DNA of 64,000 bases from Gentiana macrophylla (lineage: Eukaryota; Streptophyta; Magnoliopsida; Gentianales; Gentianaceae), in NCBI GenBank assembly GCA_026214975.1, contig CM047814.1, forward strand, positions 16,391,541 to 16,455,540, read 5' to 3'. How positions within the stretch are numbered: the first letter of the stretch is position 1; the number at the start of each line of letters is the position of its first letter. This document shows positions 35,247-45,156 of this stretch, one piece after another. A program made the position numbers and the translations under genes. The notes under the pieces were generated by a model, which had not been told where the DNA came from, made no database searches, and worked only from the letters and a program-made list of their open reading frames with translations.

Positions 35247-36597
35247 TTGTCCAAACTAACTAACAAGGACGAAATAAGCAACCCCTCAATCATGGTGGAA
35301 TATCTGTCAGGGCCCGCTATCGACAGGGCCGAAATGTTGGACTTACAGCCCACCGACCCTAGTTGGATTGATGTCATGAGGGCATATATCGACTCCGGAA
35401 AACTCCCTGATAATCCTAACGAGGCTAAAGCCCTAATCAGAAGAGCCGCCAGATACACTATATTGAGCGACGTTTTGTACCGACGATCGTTCTCCAAGCC
35501 CTTACTAAGGTGCGTACGGTCTGAAGAAGTCCAAGGAATCCTCACGGAGCTGCACGAAGGGATATGTGGCGGCCACCCAGCTAGCCGCACCCTTGCTCAG
35601 AAGGTCTTGTTAGCTGGATATTACTGGCCGAAACTTGCAGAGGACGCCAAGGCACACGCTAGGGCGTGCGACGTATGTCAAAAATTCACGGATATTCCCA
35701 GGCTGCCTTCAGTCAAGCAAAGCATCGTCGTCGCAGCTTGGCCATTCGACATGTGGGCCATCGACCTCATTGGACCATTGAAAAAGGGCCGCTCCGGATG
35801 CGAGTACGTGGTGGTCGCCGTCGACTATTTCACCAAATGGATCGAGGCCAAAGCCTTGGTAAAAATCAACACCAGAGATATAATCTATTTTTTACTCGAT
35901 CAAGTATGGACAAGATTCGGCATTCCTAGAGTAATAGTATCAGACCACGGACCTCAATTCAGAGAGGAGTTCGACACATTCTGCGGAGAAAATAACGTCA
36001 AACATTGGCAATCATCAGTATGCTATCCGCAAGGAAATGGTCAGATTGAAAACGCAAATAAACAAGTACTATACGTGCTGAAAAAGAGCTTGGGCGAAAA
36101 GGCGGGTAAATGGCCTGACCATCTCCCCTCGGCCTTATGGTCACTCAAAACGTCGCGAAAAACAACCACAGGGGAAACTCCTTTTGCTTTAACATACGGA
36201 TCAGAGGCTATGGCTCCGGTAGAGATGGCCCTACCAAGTTTAAAGGTCGCCCATTTCAGTGAGACCGACAATCCGCTCTCTAGGAAACTCGATCTCGATT
36301 TATCAGAGGAGCGGCGGATCGAGGCATATGGACGTTTGCTCAATTGCAAATAGGCTGCCAAACGTCACCACGACAAACACGTTCGTGATCATCACTTCGC
36401 CATTGGAGATTATGTTTTGCGAAAGAGACAAGCCACGGCCACGAGGCCAAGAAAGGAAAACTATCGGAAAGCTGGGAGGGCCCAGTAAGGATCGCTCGAA
36501 TAGTCAAGAAGGGGACGTATGTGCTAAGTGATAACCAAGGTTGCGAGTACAACCGACCTTGGCACGCAGACAATTTGAAAAAATATTATATGTAGAA
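35247..36597 (+). pseudogene. Tat integrase
   Basis: The N-terminal zinc-binding HHCC region is HEGICGGHPASRTL to ACDVCQKF. The DDE core shows WAIDLIGPL, VSDHGPQF and QGNGQIENANKQ. A TAG at 36351-36353 interrupts the C-terminal part, which continues in frame (AAKRHHDKHVRDHHF). After a frameshift near 36475 it goes on to the chromodomain-less tail ending WHADNLKKYYM and TAG at 36595-36597. Integrase would insert the element DNA. The breaks inactivate it. The convergent antisense gene ends 186 bases downstream. Confidence 0.88.
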
Positions 36598-36782
36598 GGT
36601 ACATCTGCCGTGTACAAACAAAGTATGCGAGAAATGAAATCAAAATAAAAAGGAACATCTTCATTCATAAAAGGGAAGTACAATCGTTTCCGGCAAACCT
36701 GCGGCCTACAACGACCTTCGATTTAACCAACAAGAAGGGGACAGCCAAAAAAAAAAACCCCACATATAGCGCCTTCGTACAA

Positions 36783-37574
36783 TCAGGCGAACCCTCCAAG
36801 ATCCAAGGAGTGCCTCGGCACCCTATCTGAACTACATAATCTAGATATCAACGAAGAGAATGGGATACGACGATCTCGATCCATTGAAATGGAAAAGTCA
36901 ACTGCCTCACGGTGAATCAAGATCCCCCAATCAATGTCAACCTGGGGGTCGCGAATAGCATGCAAAAGAAGAGCCTCAGCCTCATTAACAACCTCGGGAT
37001 CCATGCTCGGAAGGGCGCGTGAGTTAATAAACCTTTTCCACTCACGGTTGCTGCGAGATAAGTCAGATAAAGGCCCTAGTACTCGAGGCCGTTCGGAATC
37101 GGGAAAAAGCTCGCGGATGGCCCGACGTAAGCGAGCTTGTTTACTCGACTCACCACCAAGATGCCAAGCGACCTGGTAGTGAGAGGAAGGATCGATAGCA
37201 GGTATACCAAAGGCACCATTAATAGATTCTGGCGTAAAGGTAACCGCAACACCGCGAAGAGTAACACAGCTAACCACCCCTTCGGAGGCAACTTCAGATA
37301 AAATGGAGTAGAACTCCCTCACCATTGTAAAATTGGAAATCGAGGGTGGTGAGACAAAGTCAGCCCACCCAGAGAACCGCACCCGTAACAGAGAGCCATC
37401 ACCCTCAACCTTCCTCTCATCTAAACCCCACTCCCTTGCAAATTTGACCACATCAAAATAGCGCCAGAAGTGATCTTTGGCAACAGGAGAGGCAGTAAGG
37501 AAGAAAGGGGATACATCACGCATCGGACGGGCTTTGAACACTCGTACTCTACCCTCTCCAGATGGAGAAGACAT
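36783..37574 (-). CDS. antisense ORF of the Tat element, plant-transposon-protein domain
   Basis: This is an intact 263-codon frame on the strand opposite to gag-pol, starting MSSPSGEGRVRVFKARP. The segments FVSPPSISNFTMVREFYSIL, VAVTFTPESINGAFGIP, WKRFINSRALPSMDPEV and LLLHAIRDPQVDID have the order and flavour of the 'putative plant transposon protein' domain common in retrotransposon-derived plant ORFs. A TATAAAAGG box lies 61 bases upstream of the ATG (37635-37643, minus), so it probably has its own transcript. Its role is unknown. Tat elements are known to carry such antisense ORFs. This is the only coding part of the element without a visible break. Confidence 0.75.
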   Translation of the reverse strand: MSSPSGEGRVRVFKARPMRDVSPFFLTASPVAKDHFWRYFDVVKFAREWGLDERKVEGDGSLLRVRFSGWADFVSPPSISNFTMVREFYSILSEVASEGVVSCVTLRGVAVTFTPESINGAFGIPAIDPSSHYQVAWHLGGESSKQARLRRAIRELFPDSERPRVLGPLSDLSRSNREWKRFINSRALPSMDPEVVNEAEALLLHAIRDPQVDIDWGILIHREAVDFSISMDRDRRIPFSSLISRLCSSDRVPRHSLDLGGFA

Positions 37575-37634
37575 GGCTCTCTCAACAAAGATATGTGCAC
37601 AGGAGAAATGAAGATGAAATCAAGTTTGCCTCCT

Positions 37635-37643
37635 CCTTTTATA
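37635..37643 (-). promoter_or_regulatory. TATA box of the first antisense gene
   Basis: TATAAAAGG on the minus strand is followed by a purine-rich leader and then ATG at 37574. Position and sequence fit a core promoter. Confidence 0.6.
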
Positions 37644-38373
37644 GCGAAGGCTAGCCAAAGGAACGGCCACGATCAACCAAATCCTACGGTCGGCCTTCAA
37701 ACGGTTTACCCAAAATTTGAAATTCAAAAAGCGCATTTACCGCTCGTCAGACTGTCAGCATAATCTTCCAGCCTATACTAACACCTGACAGTTATTATCC
37801 CGAGCTTATAGGCCCATTGACCACGCGTGCGCTGCCAATGAGCTGTCAAATCGGTTCAAATCCCGGAATTCCCGGCAACACGGCAGTCGAGAAAGGTCAG
37901 TTCAGTCCAATCGATTCAGTTCTCAAGTTTTAGGCGAACACAAACATCGCCTCAAACTTAGGGGCCGCCATATGAAAATTTCAAACAAGCAAATTAAACT
38001 GCGGTGCGTCTCCAGCGACTTTGTTATTTGCCACAAGTCCACAGCGTCCAAAGAATTATGCAAACTTGTTTCGCCCAAGACCTTTCTGGCCCCGCCCAAA
38101 ACAAGGGGGATAGGAAAATTTTAGCGACAAATGAGCAAAATGGGTCGCTGTCATCCTTGTTCCAAATAAAGAGGGCCGCAACAGAAATTTCTGATCAACT
38201 CAGTCGGTCCGCTTTAGTTATTTTAGCGAGCTCAACAAACCCGCCAAAATAAAGGGGGCCGCATACACATACATCCACGAAAAAGATTGAGAGAAACAAG
38301 TGCAAGACATAAATTAAGAGGCCAAAAGCGGCCACAATATCAGTGCGGAAAGTAAAATACTAAATTATTACAA
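37644..38373. other. spacer between the two antisense genes
   Basis: I see no coding region. It would hold the upstream promoter of the first antisense gene and the 3' end of the second one. GGGGGCCGC-type segments recur (37961, 38257). Confidence 0.4.
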
Positions 38374-41240
38374 TCAAATGGAGGACGCCAAATAGTTCAA
38401 AAGGGAAGCGGAAGCAAAGTTATTACAAGATCGCAGGGAAGTAAAATGTTTCAAGACAAACAAAATTATTGAAACAGAGCCGGGAGGAGTGTCAATATAC
38501 TCATCGCCGGGTTGATCATTCGCGGCAGGAGGATTTCGCAAGATGGCAAAGTTGACAGGATTCACCGGAGGAGGATCCCATATCGGGTCGCCGTGCTTAA
38601 CCTGGTTAGTCTGGATGGCTACAATGTGGTCCGCCGCATAAGGAATATCAGGGTGAAGGGCCAATAGCTCGGGAGTCCGCTGAGACAGGTCAATCCACTG
38701 GAGCATTTCCTCAAAGGTAATGCTCTCCCTACCATGGTAGGCCCAAAGGCAACGAGCGAGATGGTTGAAGCCTTGATCGAAGCTCGCCTCTTGATAAGCA
38801 AAGAACTCGTCAGAAAGCTTGTAGGCGTCCATAGCCGCTGGACCCGCCTCCTCGGTAGCCTTATTCGCAGCAGCAAGCTCTTCAAGCTTCTTCCTTCAGA
38901 GCCAACACTTTTTTCTGCAACTCTACGTCCAGTTTAGCGCTCTCTGCCATAGCTTTCCTCATCCGATCAACCTCGGTCAGCGCCTCCGAGCCCTTCTTCT
39001 CAATAACGATCCTGGCTTTCTCCGAGGCCCCAAGAGCCGCCGTTACTTTCTTCAGTTCAGCCTTGCGCTTCTCAGCGGCCTCAATCGCCTTGTTTATGCG
39101 AGTCCCAAGCTGAAGGAGAGACAAGAGTTATAAGCTCGCTAGAAACGCAAAGTATGAAAGACAAAACACAAGACAAATAAAAACTCACCATTGAGGCAGC
39201 AATTCCAAATTGGCCTGACAAATCTTTCAGCTCGGCGACCTCATCGCCGGTAGGGGCGTCATTTTGAACCACGACGCGAGCAGTGATTCCCCTCCCGATC
39301 TCCATTTGAACCCCCTGCGGCGATTCCCATGCAAGGCGACCAAAGGGAATGACATCGGCGATAGCCTCCCTAATTTGGCTCGCCTTATTCATGTCAAGGC
39401 TTTGGATGAAATTGGCACCCAACCACACAGCCTCTTTCCCCTTGTAGCCACGGGGCAGTGTCCCAGTCAGCAGCGGCTCCATCCCCTCGGGGACCTCTTC
39501 AACAACCTCAGCAATTCTCTTATCCATGCGATCAGATCCCTTGCCAGCACCGCCGGCAGTCTTGGTTTTCTCGACCCTGGACCGCTTATGGCCTTAGGTC
39601 TCTTTTACGGGTTCTCATCGACAACGGAGGCATCCACAGTACGGGGAACCTTCCCCAGAACTTGCTTCAAGGTCGCCTGCCGGACCTTAGCTTGCTCGTC
39701 AGCAAGCCTTTGCTTTTGAGCTCGGCATTCGGTGGCGTCCATACCTGCAAAAAGGGTTCGTTAGAAACGGATCCATAAGAGAATAAAACAACAACTTATG
39801 AAATGGGCAAATAAAAAGCGAGGAAATTTACAAGGCGGTCTTTCACTGGGGTAGCCTCCACAAACAGGACACTCAGAAGGAAAATATTTTCCTAGGTGGA
39901 AATCTCCTACCCAATCGGGGTCACTCTCCTCAGGAACTATGGCAACCAATGGGTCCGCTTTACCCGGGCCCGCGAGGCCAGCCATGCGCGCTAATGGAAG
40001 AGCCTGATCGAGAAGATCGGCCCAAGCGACGTTTCTCAAAGAAGCCTCGACCCCATCAGATTGAATAAGCGTCAGGAGTCCTTTGACAAAGCGCCGCTCT
40101 GGAACTGGAGGCTCATCGATTGAAAGGGTGGACTTTACCATGCGCTTTACGGCCTTAGGAAACGGCCAGCCAACCTTCGAATCCACCTTAAGGATCCGAT
40201 CCTGCCATCTATGAATCTTATTTGGTAGCAAGAATAACATGCGAGGCATCTTAGTCCTTAAAGATATTTGTCCCGGCAGACCCGTGCCACAGAACAAGTG
40301 AAATTGTCCCAGCAAAGTGAGCGTGGGTTCTATCTTCATCACCCGACACATCACGATAAAGGCCATGATCTGAATGACGGCCCCAATCGCAAAATCAGAA
40401 GGCAGAGCTCCCATCAGCTCGCAAATCCTAACAAAAAACGGATCAAATGGAGGCCTGAGTCCCGCATAAAAATGATCAAAGTGTAGAATCAGGGTATCAT
40501 CCGGGCGGCGAGCACAAACGTAATCCTCGCAGTCTCCAGGATTTAATTTATCCTCCTCCTTCGAATAATCAGGCCGAGAGAATCTATAAATGCTTGTGTC
40601 AATTTTAAACCGGCAGCGCATAAAGTTGTTGAGATCGTCGCTGTCACGAAGCTTCGCCCACTTTTTCTTCAATGCCTTCTCATACTCCGCCAGGATAGAA
40701 AACTCTCTTAGCGCCTCTGGATTGTTGGGCGTTGTTTTCTTTGCTTTAGCAGCGGCCTCTCCCACCGTTATTTTCTGGTCCCTTTTCCTCTTGGGTTTCT
40801 TAGAAAGCTCCCAAACAAGCTTGCGAGGTAGGGGGCATTCTCATCCTCGCTAGACCCCATCAGCTCGTGAAGAGCGGCATCCTCAAGATATGCATGGTCA
40901 TGATCAGAGGCGCCACTAGGGCTGGGATCGACAGCCTGTTCCTCAACCTCGGACATCCCTCTTTCACTAGCCTCACTAGTGCTCGTCCCTTGGGCCCGTA
41001 CCATTTCTTTGCGACTCTTCTTACGTCGCGGGACGGGGTCAGGAAACATGGAGTCTAAGTCGAAAGGATCGTCGCCTGATCGAGCTGCGGCCTCCCCACC
41101 GGTTATCTCTTCAAACAGGTCGCCCCTGGCGGACACGTCAGGACTAGAGGGGTTGTCATCCTCTTCCTCCTGTGCGTAATCGAAAGCCTCCTGACTTTCG
41201 TCAGAATCGCCTCTCAAAGATTTTCTCTGTCAGACATCCT
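38374..41240 (-). pseudogene. multi-exon antisense gene of the Tat element, 'putative gypsy type transposon' protein
   Basis: On the minus strand the reading goes from about 41238 (acceptor TTTTTGCAG, then ATG). It runs through an acidic Ser-rich region and the conserved domain GLRPPFDPFFVRICELMGAL, FIVMCRVMKIEPTLTLLGQF, as in the plant 'putative gypsy type transposon' (Transposase_28-like) family. Next come a coiled coil (LQLGTRINKAIEAAEKRKAE) and a C-terminal domain (FFAYQEASFDQGFNHLARCL). Introns are visible: 39110-39188 (ATG/GTGAGT to CTTCAG, 79 bp) and another between about 39826 and 39747. Frameshifts or stops near 41220, 40820, 39600 and 38895 break the copy. Its function in the element is unknown. 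Confidence 0.7.
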
Positions 41241-41449
41241 GCAAAAACAAGAGGAAAATGTGGAGCTTTCAGACCTGGGATAATAAGAATTAAGCCAGGA
41301 AGTTAATCGCACCCATCTCGATGCCTTCCCCTCCGTTTTTACAGGAGACATGGAAAGCAAATTATTAATGAAAAGGAAACACACATGAACACAGGCAAGC
41401 CCAGGGAAAGACCATTTTTCTGGGCTAACCCTCCTCTCTTATCAATATT

Positions 41450-41450
<1 letters not shown>

Positions 41451-41481
<31 letters not shown>
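41451..41481. repeat. 31-base A homopolymer
   Basis: An uninterrupted A run on the plus strand, in the proposed 5'-UTR intron of the antisense gene. Its length may be unreliable in the assembly. Confidence 0.8.
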
Positions 41482-41484
<3 letters not shown>

Positions 41485-41856
41485 CCCCACCACCAAAGCA
41501 CCAACCCAAAAGCCTCGACTTTCTCCTCAAAAACATCTTACACATGGATACATTCCCATATAATGGATCAAAACCATTGAAAAGCACGAAATCCAGCAAG
41601 AAAAAACAAGGAAAGAGGGGTAAGGGAAGAAGAAGTTACCTGTTTTTGGGAGGAAATTGGAACAAACTGCCACGAAAACACGTCAGAATACTTAAACCTT
41701 CGCCGGAAACCTCAAACTCGCTCCGGCCACCACTAAGTCCTCCGCAAACCTTCGCCGGAAAACTCGCGCTAATCCTCATAAAAGGAGGAGAGAATATTAG
41801 AGGAAAAAGAGTGGGAAGAGAAAAGAGTAAAAGTAAGGAGGTGTGAGGGGTGCCAA

Positions 41857-41865
41857 CCTTATATA
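41857..41865 (-). promoter_or_regulatory. TATA box of the second antisense gene
   Basis: TATATAAGG on the minus strand is followed by a leader that includes a splice donor (AACAG/GTAACTTC near 41639). The matching acceptor at about 41241 gives a 5'-UTR intron of about 400 bp containing the 31-base A run at 41451-41481 (T run in the transcript). Confidence 0.55.
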
Positions 41866-42110
41866 GGCAATGGAAGCTCAATCGTGCGGCTGGGGGTTGA
41901 TCCATCCAACGGTTGAGATTTGCGCGGTCGATTCGAATTCCGAAATTCAAAAACCGTAATCATTATAGAGGCTAATCAATGCCCACGTGTACTGCTTGGG
42001 CGCTATTGGCAAGCGTCATCACCCACGTAATTGCGGTTATCAAGGGAGCCAACGTCAGCCACGATCTGACTATTGAACTGCCCCGGTAATCCATGAACGA
42101 GCAGATGGCC

Positions 42111-42310
42111 TCGCATCAGACGACAAGGTCGCAAATAAAGGCCTAGAGTTGCTTCGAAGGCCGCTTGCTTTGAAAGCACGGCCCTTAGTGAACAAGTCGC
42201 ATCAGACGACAAGGTCGCAAATAAAGGCCCAGAGCTGCTTCGAAGGCCGCATGCTTGGAAAGCACGGTCCTTAGTGAACAAGTCGCACCAGACGGCAAGG
42301 TCGTGAATAT
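42111..42310. repeat. 86-bp tandem repeat, 2.3 copies, in the Tat 3' region
   Basis: Units start at 42111, 42197 and 42283, each with CGCATCAGACGACAAGGTCG or a close variant, followed by GCTTCGAAGGCCGC. The third is partial. A tandem repeat between the last gene and the 3' LTR is a described trait of Retand-type Tat elements. Confidence 0.8.
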
Positions 42311-42383
42311 ATTGACCCTGAGCTCATTACTCCACGCTCGACATTTTTGCGAAAAATGACCAAGACATAGAGTAGGGGGCCAT

Positions 42384-42984
42384 TGATGATACAAATAATA
42401 TCGCCACCGCTTGGTCCCGGAAACAGCCTCTGGTTCATCATAGCAGCGGGAGGTCCGTGACTACGCCTCTAGCGACGCCAACAACACCAAGTCAAGGTCG
42501 CCACCATCAAACCCCCTCCTAAAAGCATTACTAAAGCTAGGGGCCGGATCACGGCCTTGGACAAAAGGCTCTCAAAGGGCCGCACAAGACTCGAGGGAAT
42601 AAGAGCAAAGGCAAGACAAGCGGAGCCGGCGGCCTACCCGACTACAAAGGATCGCCGCCCAGATATTCTATCCACTTGCAGACTAGATATTTAATGTTTA
42701 CTTAGTTATTAAGTAAGTTTAGTGACTAAGCTGCTTCACACCGCCAGTCTTTTACTTGGCTCTTAAGTTTACTCTTCCTATAAAAGGAAGTCTTGTGTAA
42801 CCTTTATCATATACACATTCTAATAGCAAAACAGGCCAAAGCTCTGTGAAAATAGAACTTCTCCTCATCCTCCTATCGCCGCCGCACATCTCCGGCTAGC
42901 ATACGCTTAAATCACCCCCCAAATAAGCCAGATATCCTATATATAAACACCACTAAAACAACCGTGATGATTTATGCATCATCA
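42384..42984 (+). repeat. 3' LTR of the Tat element
   Basis: This 601-bp LTR is nearly identical to 12739-13338. It is preceded by the purine-rich GAGTAGGGGGCCAT (42370-42383) and followed by the TGACT target duplication. Confidence 0.92.
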
Positions 42985-43199
42985 TGACTCAATTCCCGGG
43001 ACGGGTCGTTACACTATAAGAGATTACGCGACATTTTAAGGTGCAAACGGTGCTTCGTTTTAGTTGAAGTTATATTTGAAGGTGTGACAATTGCAAATAT
43101 CTTGAGCACCGTAACGGCACAAATTGATCACAAAATATTCTACTCGTCTTAGTCATTTGTTTTTGGTGAAAGTGAGAGAGAACTAAATCGTTCATATAA

Positions 43200-43750
43200 T
43201 ACTCTCTCCGTCCCAGAATATAAGTCAATCTATCTATTTTTATTTGTTTCAGAATATAACATTCTACATAACCAACGAAGCATTTATTAGTGTTTTATCT
43301 ATCTTACCCCTAATTTATTAACAATCTAACTTCTAGACCCCGTCCCAATATGTGAATCCATTTAGCTTTTTGTTTTATCTCATAATGTAAGTCCACTTAG
43401 ATAAGCAATGAAGCATTTATTACTTTTTTTCTCATTTTACCCATCATTTATTATTTACCCACCAACTTTTCATTATTTTGCATTTATAACAGTCAAAGGT
43501 GATTTTAGATTTTTTTTTCATCAAAATTAATGACATATAACCAATTAACCAATTTTTTTAATCTGTGTGAGAAAACCCAAATGGACTTAAATTTTGGGAT
43601 GGAGGTAGTACTTTTCATTACTTTATAATCATCTTATTAATGATAGTCAAAGGATATTTTAGAAAATTTTCCTTCGAATTTATGTCATTCAATCATTTAC
43701 TTAATTTATGTGGAAAAAAAATTGGTTTATATTTTGCGACTGAAGGAGTA
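43200..43750. mobile_element. nested Stowaway-like MITEs
   Basis: The outer element is bounded by CTCTCTCCGTCCCAGAATAT and the inverted ATTTTGCGACTGAAGGAG, with TA at both ends (43200-43201 and 43749-43750). Inside, 43334-43610 is a second element of the same type (CCCCGTCCCAAT to TTTGGGATGGAGGTAGTA). CTCCCTCCGTCCC ends and a TA duplication are typical of plant Stowaway (Tc1/mariner) MITEs. Neither has coding capacity. Confidence 0.7.
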
Positions 43751-43857
43751 CTATGAATCCGTAGTCACTAACCATTACAAAGTCAAAAGGTTGAATAATT
43801 TCTAGTGGTTTATATAAATAAGGAAAAATTCTTCCCAAAGAAACACAAATCGCTGAT

Positions 43858-44598
43858 TGACGATGTTGGATCTCGTCTGTGAATAAATCCGGGCCAATTA
43901 CCTTTGTGATAATGACTTTAAACCCTACGAACCCTAGGTCGTCTTTTATGAGGATGTGTTTTGGTGTATTTTAGAGTGAGCTCGTGAGTTATTTCTCTCG
44001 AGTTGCCTACGTATCCAATAGCTTAATTGGAACCAACTCTTTCGTAATTCCTTAGGGTTGTTTATATAGGAGATGTCTCATCCATCTTCCTTGTCCTGCA
44101 ATGAATCACATTTATTATTATTATTATTATTTCCCTAAGGATATACACGCATAAATCCCTATGATTTAGGGATTATTATGGACATATCTAAATGCCAGGA
44201 TCACAGTCTTTATGACATGTGATTCTTTCCTTATTTATATTTAGTTATCCCACACGTGGAATAACAGCCAGGGTTGCTCTGAGCGTCCTGCGATAAGCCT
44301 CCCAAGGCCATTATGGCCGAACTAGGCAGCTCCTCTTCACCAAGCCTTAGCCGACCTACGGTGGCTGGAGGAGGAGCGTATGCCGATCTCCCACCTGGGG
44401 TTAGGGACCTGACTTGGTATGTCTTTTGGGGGCTCTTGGCCCTTAATACCCTTCAGGCCAAAGCTTCGCCTTCCTCTAGCAGTCTCTCATCAGGATGGAA
44501 ACCTGCACATGTTCAAAGCCCAGGTTTGCCTGGATTTAGTCATTTATTACATGTCCTGAAAGGATGACGCGTGGCGTAATTTGGGTCGGCTATCATCA
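43858..44598 (-). mobile_element. possible solo LTR
   Basis: On the minus strand this 741-bp segment starts TGATGATAGCCGACC, has TATATAAAC near 44061-44069, and ends CAACATCGTCA. The flanking CTGAT (43853-43857) and TTGAT (44599-44603) differ by one base and could be an old 5-bp duplication. No primer site or internal region adjoins it. An 84-codon open frame at 44313-44567 on plus is GC-richer than its surroundings but has no recognised motif and is probably fortuitous. Confidence 0.4.
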
Positions 44599-45156
44599 TT
44601 GATAATTAATTTACTATAAGATCAATTAATAAAAATTTGTTAAGAAATATGTATGTACACGATGTTTTCTCAAAAAAGAAATACACGATGAAACAATGTG
44701 ATTTGTCATTTTCTATTCTGGAATCTATATACTTCGTATACTATATGATTGAAAACGGATAAAATGATTTGGAAAGCTTCCGAACCAACTGGTGTGTGAG
44801 CCGTTGCCGACGCAAGATATCAGAGAAACAAAAAAATTATGGGGTAAACAAATTGCATACTACATTATTAGTTTTTTTTTTTTTCCGGATCAAACGAATG
44901 TTGTTGCCCCATTTTAGTTGTATGTAGTTCTGTCACTGTGCAGGAAGTCTCTGCCACACTCGATACTTTGGAAAAGAAAAACGATAGCTTGGAAATTTCG
45001 ATGATCAAAATTATGTAATCATTCAGAAATAGGCGCGCATACTACATAGAGATTATAGTTTTCCTTTTGAAATTGGATTAAATAATTTATGGCAAATGGC
45101 AGGAGAAGCGGAGAATTAGAGAGTCCGACTGTTTCTTTCTGAGTATAATAAGAACT

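Larger units (their letters stand above)
12739..42984 (+). mobile_element. complete Tat-lineage Ty3/gypsy element (Retand/Grande-like) with nested insertions
   Basis: Two about 600-bp LTRs (12739-13338 and 42384-42984) both start TGATGATACAAATAATATCG and end GATTTATGCATCATCA. They are flanked by a perfect 5-bp target duplication TGACT (12734-12738 and 42985-42989). The order gag, PR, RT, RNase H, extra RNase H, INT, then antisense ORFs identifies the Tat lineage, where a second archaeal-type RNase H and 3' antisense genes are known. After removing the two insertions inside it (14065-17303 and 19824-33645) the element is about 13 kb. LTRs differ by only scattered bases, but pol has several stops, so this copy is inactive. 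Confidence 0.92.

Noticed and set aside
38004..38252. Plus-strand open frame of 82 codons
   Set aside because: Opposite to and between the antisense genes, no recognised motif, GC composition of the element.
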